Below, one piece after another: positions 1-7,972 of a stretch of DNA of 11,476 nucleotides. Numbering within the stretch: the first letter of the stretch is position 1; every line of letters starts with the position of its first letter. Origin of the DNA: JAYUDN01 sp043769645 (GTDB lineage: Bacteria; Patescibacteriota; Gracilibacteria; BD1-5; UBA2023); contig JAYVJC010000018.1 in the NCBI GenBank assembly GCA_043769645.1, positions 1 through 11,476 on the forward strand. Reading direction: 5' to 3'. The translations under genes and the position numbers were made by a program. Under the pieces are notes generated by a model. That model did no database searches and was not told the DNA's origin. It saw only the letters and a program-made list of their open reading frames with translations.

Positions 1-48
1 CTTGTTTCAAATACGGGATTTTTTTCGATATAGGTTTTTCGTCTCCAT
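1..48 (-). CDS. possible start of a leftward gene running off the window (partial)
   Basis: A minus-strand ATG at 48-46 opens a frame that stays open to the window edge (16 codons, one of them TGA=Gly). The predicted start is Lys/Arg-rich (METKNLYRKKSRI...). The main support is the promoter-like TTGACG-N16-TATACT just upstream, whose -10 box ends 6 nt before the ATG, so the transcript would be leaderless. Too little is visible to name a product. Another minus-strand frame (161 to 1) is also open but has no ATG, and plus frame 2 is open from 2 to about 132, so the coding strand here is uncertain. Confidence 0.25.
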
Positions 49-54
49 AGAGCC

Positions 55-82
55 AGTATATGAGGTAAGGAATTACCGTCAA
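55..82 (-). promoter_or_regulatory. candidate leftward promoter, TTGACG-N16-TATACT
   Basis: On the minus strand TTGACG (82-77) and TATACT (60-55) are separated by exactly 16 nt, the spacing seen at the better promoters of this window. A minus-strand ATG follows at 48, only 6 nt after the -10 box. Confidence 0.4.
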
Positions 83-108
83 CTGGGGAAGACCCTAAAA
101 TATATCTT

Positions 109-702
109 ATGAATCATCCAACTCCAGTAAATCCATCTCAATATAAGGCTGACGCGCCACGCTATATTCATACATTTCACGAAATTGTGAATGATACACC
201 TCGATGAAGAGAAATAGAATACACACATGAATTTGAAAAACTACAACTTGCTGTTCAGTGAGACGTAGCAGTTTTAACAGATGATGAGCTCAATCAGGTG
301 GGTATATTTTTATGACTTACTCCACTCGTTCCTAATCCTGCAGATTTGATCATAGCTCGAGTGTATCATAAGACTCAACTTTATATTCCAGACAATACTA
401 TTCCTGTAGGTTTTGTAACTCCCGTTGAAGTGTGAGGTCGTAAAGTATACATAAACGGACGTTTTTGGACACTGAAGGAGTTACGTGCCGGATCCAATAA
501 AGATACGACTCGATTTCCATGAGATGCATCGGAACGAGATAAAATCCTTCTCATGGCAGCGAGAGATTCAGACCTTTCATGAGTTGTACAAACAAATACA
601 GAAAAATGGTATCCAGCAGAAAATGAACATAGAGTTCTTGTTCGTAAAAATCCATTAGAAAAGATAGTAGAAATACCCGCACGAGAATATTTTCAGAGAT
701 AA
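109..702 (+). CDS. hypothetical protein, 197 aa
   Basis: I do not recognise this gene. From ATG 109 the frame runs 198 codons to TAA at 700-702 if TGA is read as glycine. There are six in-frame TGAs, the first at 205-207. The protein is soluble in appearance and mixed in charge, with no signal peptide or membrane segment. It starts MNHPTPVNPSQYKADAPRY, and the middle has a Pro/Val/Tyr-rich stretch (VGFVTPVEVGGRKVYINGRF) that looks like beta-structure. The start was chosen as the first ATG; no Shine-Dalgarno sequence precedes it, but a weak TAAAAT box at 96-101 would give an almost leaderless mRNA. Leu and Ile codons are often TTA, CTT and ATA, closer to the lipoprotein and receiver-like genes downstream than to the metabolic genes. 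The continuous frame and codon pattern make a real gene likely; the function is unknown. Confidence 0.75.
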
Positions 703-710
703 TTTTTTGG

Positions 711-804
711 TTTACTCCAACTCCAGATACTCATCTATTCTCACTTGCCATACGAACTCGTCAATATGTGAGACCATGACCATCATCCCCTCATATTCAT
801 CGAG
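711..804 (-). pseudogene. remnant copy of the ABC-F gene 3' end
   Basis: These 94 nt align without gaps to 1467-1560, the last part of the intact ABC-F gene, with 10 mismatches by my count (about 89% identity). Read on the minus strand it gives LDEYEGMMVMVSHIDEFVWQ and continues to the same ...LELE-TAA end as the intact protein. Only one difference changes an amino acid (Thr to Met); the rest are synonymous. Homology stops at 804, and the rest of the ABC-F gene is absent here. The fragment carries the H-loop histidine but no Walker motifs, so it cannot be an ATPase. The synonymous divergence suggests it comes from a once functional, related gene rather than a fresh duplication. A 35-codon frame from ATG at about 819 could exist by chance. 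Confidence 0.8.
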
Positions 805-867
805 ATGTAGGTGAGGCATCGCATGTATGCATCGAAAGAAATCTAGCGGAAAATCCAAAAAAGTATT

Positions 868-913
868 AAAAATTAAAAAATATATTTGACAATATATTAT
901 AAGTTCTTATGTT
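868..913 (+). promoter_or_regulatory. promoter of the lipoprotein gene, with upstream A-tract
   Basis: TTGACA (886-891), a 16-nt spacer and TATGTT (908-913) lie 25 nt before ATG 939. The A-rich stretch 868-885 resembles an UP element. Positions 868-894 match 3107-3133, the promoter of the receiver-like gene, with one mismatch in 27. Confidence 0.75.
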
Positions 914-938
914 TTAATTTAAATTAACCAACACTCAA

Positions 939-1457
939 ATGGGTACATGAAAATATTTGTTAGCCAGCTTTGTTGCATTAGCGGGGTGTGATATGAGTAA
1001 AGCTCCTACAGAAGATACAATCAATCCAATTATTCAACAGAGAATACAAGCATGCAAAAGACTAGTTGCATGAGTCATTGCTCGAGAAGAACAACAGACT
1101 GCCCAGTCTGGATGAGTAAATGTAGAGTTTCGTGGTACCAAAGAAGCTGTTCAAATTCAAAGGGACCCAAAAAAGCCAGAACAATTATATTCAATTAAAG
1201 CAGTTCGATTAGCCGACTGAAGTATTATACCTTTTTCTATTTGAAACGGTATCTGAGGCGAAACAGGTAAATGAGTTGATAATATAGTTAATGAAAATGC
1301 AAAAATCGTCCTTGGTTATCATGAAGAAGGTAGAAGGGTTGAATGAGAGTGACCCCAAATTGTACCTACTTGTACATATAAAAGTGGAAAGTATTCCGTT
1401 GAAGGCGCCAGTAATTATTCCAACTTTAGATACAGAGTAGTAACACAAGGTTTGTAA
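939..1457 (+). CDS. small predicted lipoprotein, 172 aa
   Basis: From ATG 939 the frame runs 173 codons to TAA 1455-1457 with nine in-frame TGAs read as Gly, the highest density in the window apart from the recombinase frame. The N-terminus is a classic lipoprotein signal: one Lys, a short hydrophobic stretch (residues 6-16) and the lipobox LAGC, with Cys17 as the probable lipidation site after signal peptidase II. The mature part starts DMSKAPTEDT, then has a helical region (about 28-55) and a Gly-rich, probably beta-rich part with two further cysteines (residues 39 and about 149). I do not recognise a family. Translation of the fourth codon (TGA) as Gly is needed for the signal peptide itself. 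The gene has its own strong promoter and faces the ABC-F gene, with the two stop codons only 10 nt apart. It is likely a surface or periplasm-facing protein of unknown role. Confidence 0.8.
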
Positions 1458-1467
1458 AACAATAATT

Positions 1468-2967
1468 TTACTCCAACTCCAGATACTCATCAATCCTGAC
1501 CTGCCAGACGAACTCGTCGATATGTGAGACCATCACCATCGTTCCTTCATATTCATCGAGGGCTTTGGCAATCACAGGAAGGTGGCGGAAGTTGATATGA
1601 TTGGTCGGTTCATCGAGGATGAGGAGTCCTGGCTTCTCGAGGACAAGCTTTGCGAACATGATGAGTCACTTCTGACCCTCACTACAGGCTCCGATCTGAT
1701 TCGCGAGGATATCTCCGGTGATGAGGAATCCGGCCGCGATGGATCGAAGATCTCATTCTTTTATATTATTATTGGCACTTTCCATCAGAGAGTCCCAGAC
1801 CGTCTGAGAGAAATCAAGTGTCGAGAAATCCTGTCGGTAGTACCCGATTTTTACATTCTCGCCTATTTTCGCACCAAGCGCTGTACCTTTGGCAATACTC
1901 TCGAGGAGGGTAGACTTCCCGATACCATTGGGTCCAGAAAGAAGGAGGTGACGATTCTTCCCGAGGGTAATATTGACCTCTTTTTCGATCGGATGGTGGT
2001 CTCGGATGATCTGGACACTCGTGAGCGAGAGGATTTTCCCACCGATGCCTTCCTGGTTCGGGATAGAAAATTCACGGATGGTTTTGTCTTCTCGGCGAAC
2101 CTCGCCCTTTGAAGCTTCGAGTTCTTCAGCTTTTTCGACCATTTTCTTCGCGACCGCTCGAAGCTTTCCTCACTTATGAGCGAAGACATTTGCTTGGTCT
2201 TTATTGGCTTGGATTTCTTTCGCGAGTCGAGCATTTTCTCGATTCTGATTTTCGATGCGTCGTTCGACTTGTTCGACGGCATCGTGGTAGTTCCCGACGA
2301 ATTGTTCGACCTTGCGGGTGAAGACATCGAGGTACAGGATCCCATCAGTAAAGGCGTTGAGAAACTCGGCATCATGGGAGATGACAAGTACGGTTTTATC
2401 ATAATTCTGTAGAAACTCGGTAAGGTGCCAGATTCCAGCGGTATCGAGGTTATTCGTCGGTTCATCGAGGAGGAGGATATCTGGCTTCTGGATGAGTGCA
2501 CTCGCGAGGAGGAGGCGAGCCTGTTGACCACCCGAAAAGCTTCCGACGACTCGAGCGAGGAAATTTGTAAAAACTTCTTCCTTCGACATCGTCGATCCGA
2601 CGGGGACGACCGGGACAAAGTCTACGGCATCGAGACAGTCACGAATATCTCGGTCGATATTGTGTGCATCACTTCGAGAGTACTTTCGGAAAAAATCCTG
2701 GATCGTGAGAAGTTTATCATCGTGAGGCATCACTTGTTTTGCGATTGCGATGTGGGTCCCACCAGTGATAAGAATACGTCCCTCTTTTCCAGCGAGTTCC
2801 TTGATGATCAGCTTAAAAATCGTGCTTTTCCCTGCTCCATTTTGCCCCATGATCGTAATCTTCGCTCCTTCTCGTACCGAAAAATCCACTTCATCAAGGA
2901 GCGGTTTCGAAGGGGAGAAGCCGAAGGTGACTTCGTCGAAGCGGATGATGGTGTCTCAGCGAGCCAT
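1468..2967 (-). CDS. ABC-F family ATP-binding protein (ribosome-associated type), 499 aa
   Basis: ABC-F proteins have two fused ATPase domains and no membrane part; most act on the ribosome as translation factors or antibiotic-protection proteins. The frame runs from ATG (2967) to TAA (1470-1468) with four TGA=Gly codons. Domain 1 has Walker A GQNGAGKST (residues 41-49), signature SFSGGQ (143-148), Walker B ILLLDEPTNNLD (from 164) and an H-loop ISHD. A charged, helical linker of about 60 residues follows, rich in Glu, Lys and Arg. Domain 2 has Walker A GPNGIGKST (345-353), an unusual signature CSEGQK (428-433), Walker B LLILDEPTNHIN (from 448) and the H-loop MVSHI. The family motif is EPTNHLD, so the last Asp is Asn459 here. 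At 499 aa it is slightly shorter than typical members and lacks a C-terminal extension. The ATG was chosen because it lies 8-10 residues before the first beta strand. Substrate subfamily cannot be assigned by eye. Confidence 0.93.
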
Positions 2968-2997
2968 AAGGAGAGTATAATAGAGTAACAGTTTCTT

Positions 2998-3058
2998 AGT
3001 TTTACAGAAATGCATGATTCAGCTCTGTAGAACTGTAATACTGTTAAACTGTAAAACT
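2998..3058. repeat. 10-bp inverted repeat enclosing four 8-nt tandem units
   Basis: AGTTTTACAG (2998-3007) is the exact reverse complement of CTGTAAAACT (3049-3058). Inside the right half, 3024-3055 reads as four consecutive 8-mers: TCTGTAGA, ACTGTAAT, ACTGTTAA, ACTGTAAA. It lies in the divergent gap between the ABC-F gene and the receiver-like gene. This could be an operator array or a hairpin in a leader. Confidence 0.55.
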
Positions 3059-3106
3059 TTAATGAGGGGATTGTATAGAAAATGAAGGAAAAGTAAAATA
3101 TTTATA

Positions 3107-3152
3107 AAAAACTAAAAAATATATTTGACAATACAACGAGATCCAGTATATT
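3107..3152 (+). promoter_or_regulatory. promoter of the receiver-like gene
   Basis: TTGACA (3125-3130), a 16-nt spacer and TATATT (3147-3152), preceded by an A-rich stretch. Positions 3107-3133 match the lipoprotein promoter block at 868-894 with a single mismatch. The ATG lies 31 nt after the -10 box. Confidence 0.75.
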
Positions 3153-3183
3153 TTTTGCTAAAGATATTTTACAATATTATTAT

Positions 3184-3585
3184 ATGTCAAGACGTACTGT
3201 ACATTTGCTTGAGGATGATTCTTACCTTGCTTGACAGGTAGCTGGGACTGTCGGTAAGGGAGAGGTGACTGTGGTAATTCATTCTACTTGGCGATCGTTA
3301 TATGACACTCTTCAAAAAACTTTAGAAGCAAATAAGGAAACTTTCGTCGTAACCAATAGGGTATTTCCCCTTTCTGAGTGAGATACACCAGGGAATAATC
3401 TACTAGATGTATTAGATAGACTCAAATGAAAATTTGCCTTATGAGCTAATCAAATTCTTGTTTTTTCAGGTAATACTATGGGATTAGATCAAGTCGTAAG
3501 ACAAGGTATTCAAGTAGTATCGAAGGCGGATGACGATGCTATTGGGAAAATTGATAGATGGGTACAGGATAGACAAAATATATAA
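3184..3585 (+). CDS. degenerate response-regulator receiver-like protein, 133 aa
   Basis: The frame from ATG 3184 to TAA 3583-3585 has four TGA=Gly codons. Size and motif order match a stand-alone receiver domain (CheY-like): strand 1 ends VHLLEDD (residues 6-12, acidic pair), strand 3 is FVVTNRVFPL (54-63), strand 4 ends in LVFSG (Ser95) and strand 5 in VVSKADDDA (Lys114). The phospho-accepting Asp expected at the end of strand 3 is Asn58, so phosphorylation in the normal way seems impossible. The loop after it (SEGDTPGNNLLDVLDRLK) still resembles the 'DGLELLRRLR' helix of receivers. No output domain follows. It may be a phosphorylation-independent adaptor or decoy, but that is inference; the fold assignment itself rests on motif spacing. 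It has its own strong promoter and no partner kinase is visible. Confidence 0.65.
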
Positions 3586-3666
3586 AAGGTCACATACTCT
3601 ATAGTTTATATCAGACTTTAATAATTTTCTTATTTTGAAATTGTTTACTCCATAAAAACCATCTAC

Positions 3667-3681
3667 ACTTCAAAATGAAGT
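3667..3681. repeat. short perfect inverted repeat
   Basis: ACTTCA-AAA-TGAAGT, with 6-bp arms and a 3-nt loop, about 18 nt upstream of the next promoter's -35 box. It has no T-tract, so it is not a convincing terminator; an operator is possible. The rest of 3586-3698 shows no gene. Confidence 0.35.
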
Positions 3682-3698
3682 AAATGCACGGAATTTAG

Positions 3699-3726
3699 TT
3701 GACAATAGATTATATAACATTATATT
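3699..3726 (+). promoter_or_regulatory. promoter of the 220-aa hypothetical gene
   Basis: TTGACA (3699-3704), a 16-nt spacer and TATATT (3721-3726). The ATG is 18 nt after the -10 box, so the untranslated leader would be only about 12 nt. The first nine bases (TTGACAATA) are identical to the promoters at 886 and 3125. Confidence 0.7.
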
Positions 3727-3744
3727 CTCATAATATTTTTTCCT

Positions 3745-4407
3745 ATGCCTAAACCTGATGTATCTAGAGCTCAAGAAGATCCTTATATTCAATCTAGATA
3801 TCAAGAATGAGCCCCTTCATCACCACCTTCGTCAATTGTGCAAAATCATGTGACAAATATGTTAGAACCTAGAGTAGTAATCAACTTTGAAGAGGCAGTA
3901 AATGCTATAGATACCCTTATGGTAAAACGTTTAGTTGAGAGAGATACAGTATCTTCGCAAATCAGTGTATATAAACTCGCTCATTGAGATTCAATAATCG
4001 ATTCAGATAAAGAAGAAGCAGAGAAAGAGAGGATGTTTCTTCAACTAGAAGCAATTCTCGGAAAAGATATCGCATACCTGCGAGAAACTTCAGATAGATT
4101 CTGGGATGCAATAATGGATAAGTCGAAAACGATCCAAGAGGAAGTAAAAGTGAATGGAGATGTGGTTGATATAGATATATTACAAAAACGGATAGATACT
4201 ATTAATAATGATCTGGTTCGTCTTTTGAGGGGGAGAATTGGGGTTTTTTTAAGTCAGTCATCCATCCCATGATCGTGACTAGAACCTCTCTTTGATAAAG
4301 AACATAGTGCATCTTATGGAAAGATATTTACCGAACTTGATGCTCTCTGTATGCGGGCAAGATGAGCGATAATCCCAGCTACTTTTACCACCTGGAGCTG
4401 AGAGTAA
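3745..4407 (+). CDS. hypothetical protein, 220 aa
   Basis: I do not recognise this gene. ATG 3745 to TAA 4405-4407 gives 221 codons with six TGA=Gly codons. The first 40 residues are Pro/Ser/Gln-rich and probably disordered (MPKPDVSRAQEDPYIQSRYQ...). The remainder is mostly helical and highly charged, with a Glu/Lys-rich stretch around residues 83-98 and another amphipathic helix around 120-165 (SKTIQEEVKVNG, LQKRIDTINNDLVRLLRGR) that could form a coiled coil. There is no signal peptide or membrane segment. Three of the TGA codons cluster in the C-terminal part (PGSGLE, RARGAI). It has its own strong promoter upstream and a hairpin terminator directly downstream, so it is probably a single-gene transcript. 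Confidence 0.7.
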
Positions 4408-4423
4408 TGAGATATGATAAATC

Positions 4424-4450
4424 TTCCCTCAAAATGAAGAGGGGATTTTT
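4424..4450 (+). terminator. rho-independent terminator
   Basis: TTCCCTC (4424-4430) pairs with GAGGGGA (4439-4445), one G-T pair, loop of 8 nt, followed by TTTTT at 4446-4450. It closes the 220-aa hypothetical gene and separates it from the catabolic genes. Confidence 0.65.
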
Positions 4451-4477
4451 GCTTTATTAAAAAGAGTATGCTATGAT
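4449..4477 (+). promoter_or_regulatory. candidate promoter of the aldehyde dehydrogenase gene
   Basis: TTGCTT (4449-4454), a 17-nt spacer and TATGAT (4472-4477). The -10 box is good and the -35 box is weak. The -35 box overlaps the T-tract of the preceding terminator. Confidence 0.4.
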
Positions 4478-4498
4478 TATGGTATACCTTTTTCTTTT

Positions 4499-5887
4499 AT
4501 GAGCCGTATCTCCTCTACCAATCCCTCAGATAACTATAACATCATCGGTTTTGTCGAGTCTACCTCTGAATCTACTATTGTCGAAATGGTAGCTATCTCG
4601 AAAAAAGCTGGTTGAATGTGGTGTGAAAAATCATTAAAGGATCGAATCAATCTCCTCCAAGACCTCTATACCAGGTTTCTTGTCAAAAAAGAAATGATAG
4701 CTCAGAGTGTGGCTCAGGAGATGGGGATGCCGATTCGACTCGCCCGAGATGAGGTCCAGTATGGGCTCAACTACTTCCTCTGGTATCTCGAAAACGCTGA
4801 AAAATACCTGAGTCCTGAAGTCGTATTCGAAAATGAAGGAGAGATTCATACGGTCTACTATGAACCGAAGGGGGTGATCGCTGCTATTACCCCATGGAAT
4901 TACCCATTTATGCTCTGTATCTGGGCTTGTATCCAGCCACTTCTTGTTGGGAATACGGTCATATGGAAAATATCGAAGGAAGTGATCCTGACTGGAAAAC
5001 TTATCGCTTCTATAGTCGAGGAATCATCTCTCCCAAAGTGAGTCTGGATGGAGGTCTATGGAGATGGGAAGACTGGGGATTTTCTCACGGATCAAGAGAT
5101 CGATGGGATCACATTTACCGGGAGTACGATGGTATGAAGAGCTCTCTCTCGCAAGGCTCATGAAAAAGGGATAGTTGCTGTGATGGAGCTTGGCGGCTCA
5201 GCTCCTGGAATTGTCACGGAAGATGCTGATATAGATAGTGTCCTCGAGACGATATACTTTATGCGGTTTTCGAACTCTGGCCAGATGTGTGATGGGCTCA
5301 AACGGCTCATCGTCCATAGCTCTCGGTATGAGGAGCTTGTCGAAAAACTTCGAGAAAAACTCCTCTCGAAGAAAATAGGAAATGCTCTCGATGAAACGGT
5401 CGATGTCGGTCCACTGGTATCAGAGCATCAGCTTCGAGCTATTCACTCACAGGCTCAAAATGCTCTCTTACTCGGAGCAAAAGTACGCGCTGTGAATCGT
5501 CCTGATGAAACCTTGAAAGGTGCTTATATACCACTTACTATTCTCGGAAGTGTAACACCCGAAATGCGAGTCTGGAAAGAAGAGGTGTTTGGTCCGATAC
5601 TCCCTATAGTATCATATGAAACACTCGAAGAAGCTCTCTCACTTGCGAATGATACTGAGTATGGACTTGGAGCTTATGTCTTTGCGGAAGATGATGAAGT
5701 GTTCGAATTCCTCGCTCGACACATCAAGAGTGGGATGGTCCAACGTAACAATGTAAACTACTGTATCCCTTCGGATCCATTCGGTTGATATAAGGCTTCT
5801 GGAATTGGTCGTGAACATGGGAAGTGGGGATTTCATGAACTTTGTAATATCAAGGTTATTTCAGAACCCAAGACCCGAAACGCGTAA
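4499..5887 (+). CDS. NAD(P)-dependent aldehyde dehydrogenase, semialdehyde type, 462 aa
   Basis: Oxidises an aldehyde to its acid with NAD(P)+ in the cytoplasm. ATG 4499 to TAA 5885-5887 has four TGA=Gly codons; one lies in the C-terminal FGGYKASGIGRE motif and another in FTGSTMVGRA. Family residues are all present: ITPWNYPF with Asn134 (oxyanion hole), FTGSTxVGR (cofactor loop), MELGGSAP with Glu230 (general base), SGQMC with the nucleophile Cys264, and EEVFGPILPI. The 462-aa length fits the succinate-semialdehyde dehydrogenase-like branch. No Shine-Dalgarno sequence precedes the ATG, which was chosen to keep the usual short N-terminal arm. The next gene starts 8 nt later and a PatA-like aminotransferase follows, so the substrate is plausibly the aminotransferase product: 4-aminobutanal from putrescine, or succinate semialdehyde from GABA. 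Substrate choice between PatD-like and GabD-like is not decided by the sequence. Confidence 0.93.
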
Positions 5888-5895
5888 ATACTCCT

Positions 5896-6519
5896 ATGTC
5901 GCAAGCTTTTATTTTTTCATTGATATCTACCCTCCTCTACATGGTGGGGTTTGTTCCATATATCTACCATGTTTTTCACGGGAGGGTCGTCCCACACCCC
6001 TTTAGCTGGACGATCTGGTTTCTCTTCGCTGCGACGAATACCTATATCCTCTTCGAGGTAAATGGCTGGACATGGTCACTTTTCTCAGTCACAGCTCGAA
6101 CGCTTGCTCTCGCTATAGGAGTGAGCTGTGGGTGGTGGATGATACGCAAAATTCAACTCTCGCGTTTTGATTATCTTTCACTTCTCCTTGCGGTGTTCGT
6201 GATGATCGGGATCAATATCTATGGGATGCGAGAAGCGGTGATGGCTATGGTATTGGTTGATATGATTGTTTCACTCCCAACCATCAAGAAGGTATGGATC
6301 GATCCGAGAACGGAGGATGCGCTCGTTTGGTTTACTACGGCACTTTCTCTTTCTTGTCTTCTGATTTCCCTCCCTTTTTTTACCTTTGAGAATTCTTTTT
6401 TCTGGTTTTATGCTGTTTTTGCTAATTTTTCTATAGGTCTTCTTATCAAACTGAGAGGTCGATATATTCGAGGAAATTGGGGGTATAAAATTGTGTCATT
6501 TCTTTGCTTTAGAAATTAA
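5896..6519 (+). CDS. seven-helix membrane protein, PQ-loop/SWEET-like
   Basis: 207 aa from ATG 5896 to TAA 6517-6519, with no in-frame TGA. About seven hydrophobic helices can be placed near residues 4-24, 37-54, 58-82, 91-109, 113-130, 142-163 and 167-186. This suggests a 3+1+3 layout like SWEET/PQ-loop proteins. Two related motifs support it: GFVPYIYHVFHG with HPFSWTIWF in the first half, and SLPTIKKVWIDPRTED with LVWF in the second. PQ-loop proteins carry small solutes across the membrane, but the true PQ dipeptide is not seen and similarity is judged by eye only. The C-terminal tail is basic and hydrophobic. It starts 8 nt after the dehydrogenase stop and ends 37 nt before the aminotransferase, so it is probably in the same transcript; carrying the substrate amine or a product is an inference from position. 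Confidence 0.75.
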   Translation: MSQAFIFSLISTLLYMVGFVPYIYHVFHGRVVPHPFSWTIWFLFAATNTYILFEVNGWTWSLFSVTARTLALAIGVSCGWWMIRKIQLSRFDYLSLLLAVFVMIGINIYGMREAVMAMVLVDMIVSLPTIKKVWIDPRTEDALVWFTTALSLSCLLISLPFFTFENSFFWFYAVFANFSIGLLIKLRGRYIRGNWGYKIVSFLCFRN

Positions 6520-6556
6520 ATTATGATACAGTGAAGAAGTTCTATTATTTTACTCT

Positions 6557-7972
6557 ATGAAAGAAAAAAAGAAGAAGATCCTCGAATATAGCACTAAGTG
6601 GCTCGATGTGATCAAACAACCAAATGACCCTCTTCCCGATGAAGCGGGCTGGATTATCAAGGAATCACTCTATAACTTCCGAGAGCATTTCAATGCGGGA
6701 TGGCTTGATTATCGGAAGTCGGTCACCCTCGCTGATCACTGTGGTATCATCCCAGGTGACTGTGTAGCGGTCGAATGGAAGGGGAAGTGAGCGATCTTCC
6801 AGGATGTCCTCGGGCGAGAGTATATCGACTGGCTCGGTGGCTACGGGATGATGAATCATGGATGGTCGAATCCCGATGTGGTTGCGGCGGTCCAGGCCCA
6901 ACTCCTCCATACGCCGATGCCATCTCAAGAACTGATCGATCCACTTCGAGGGGTACTGGCTCGTCTTATCGCAGATGTTACTCCAGGAGATTTGAAGTAT
7001 TCATTTTTTGCGGGAAGTGGTACCGAAGCGAATGAATGAGCGATCAAACTCGCGAAAATGTATACCAAAAAAGCAGGCTTTATCGTCGCGGTGAAGGGGT
7101 TCCATGGGAAGACTATGGGATCGCTTTCGATGATCGGAAAAAAGGATTACCGAGAACCGGTTGGTCAGCTCTACGGTGGCCCAGTCTACCATGTTCCCTA
7201 CGGAGATGCCGCAGCAGTAGAACGACAGCTTGAAATCTGCGAGACCGTTGGCGTCTGAATTGCCGCCGTGATGATGGAACCTATTCAGTGAGAAGCCGGT
7301 GCAATCGTGCCTCCAGATGATTTCTGGCCTCGAATCAGGGCTGCTACTAAGGAACATGGAGTCCTCCTCATCGCTGATGAAGTCCAGACCGGGATAGGTC
7401 GTACGGGGAAGATGTGGGGGGTCGATCACTGGGGAGTGGTGCCAGATATTATGACGATGGCGAAATCCCTCGGTGGGGGAGTCATGCCGATTTCGGCATT
7501 TGTATCCACTGAAGAAATATGGCAGTGCATGATGCATCCGAATCCATTTATCCATACGACTACGACCGGAGGCGGAGCCCTCGCTTGTAGTGCCGCAATC
7601 GCCGCTATACACGTCGCCCTTCGTGATAACTATCCAAAACAAGCTGAAGAAAAGGGAGCGTATATGATGCAAAAACTCCAGAAACTCGTCAAGAAATACC
7701 CTCAAATCTATTCACATGTATCAGGAAAGTGACTCCTTATGGCGCAACACTTTCAGTCCTCAGATATTGGCTACCAGGTAACAGCGGAGCTCTTCAAAAA
7801 CGGAGTACTTATTGCCGGAACCCTCAATAGTGCGATCACCTCACGTATCGAACCACCGATTGTGATTACCTATGAGGAGATTGATCGATGATTCGAAGCC
7901 CTGAAAAAATCACTTAAAACCGTGTCAAAAAATATGTCCCGAAATAGCTCGAAGAAAAAGCAAGAGGTATAA
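6557..7972 (+). CDS. patA: class III aminotransferase, putrescine aminotransferase-like
   Basis: PLP-dependent transfer of an amino group to 2-oxoglutarate. ATG 6557 to TAA 7970-7972 gives 471 aa with six TGA=Gly codons, one being the Gly of EPIQGE. It matches my memory of E. coli PatA/YgjG (459 aa) along its length: EHFNAGWLDYRKSVT near the start, SQELIDPLRGVLARL, LKYSFFAGSGTE (PLP phosphate loop), FHGKTMGSLS, DEVQTGIGRTGKM (Asp274 against the pyridine nitrogen), AKSLGGGVMPI (Lys303, the Schiff-base lysine), PFIHTTTTGGGALAC and GVLIAGTLNSAITSRIEPP. That points to putrescine (EC 2.6.1.82), which gives 4-aminobutanal. GABA, ornithine or acetylornithine aminotransferases are the alternatives, but they lack the YRKSVT and AGTLN motifs as I recall them. 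It lies downstream of the aldehyde dehydrogenase and upstream of gdh. The C-terminus is lysine-rich. The stop codon lies inside a 27-nt palindrome. Confidence 0.88.

Noticed and set aside
1863..2618. Minus-strand 251-codon frame, very Ser/Arg/Lys-rich
   Set aside because: Shadow of ABC-F in another frame of the same strand; low-complexity composition and no motif, while the ABC-F frame has all family motifs.
2425..2988. Plus-strand frame of 187 codons (also 1582-2112)
   Set aside because: Antisense shadows of ABC-F with composition set by its codons; no start signal.
7001..7705. Minus-strand frame of 234 codons opposite the aminotransferase
   Set aside because: His/Ser/Arg-rich antisense shadow of a well-conserved enzyme.
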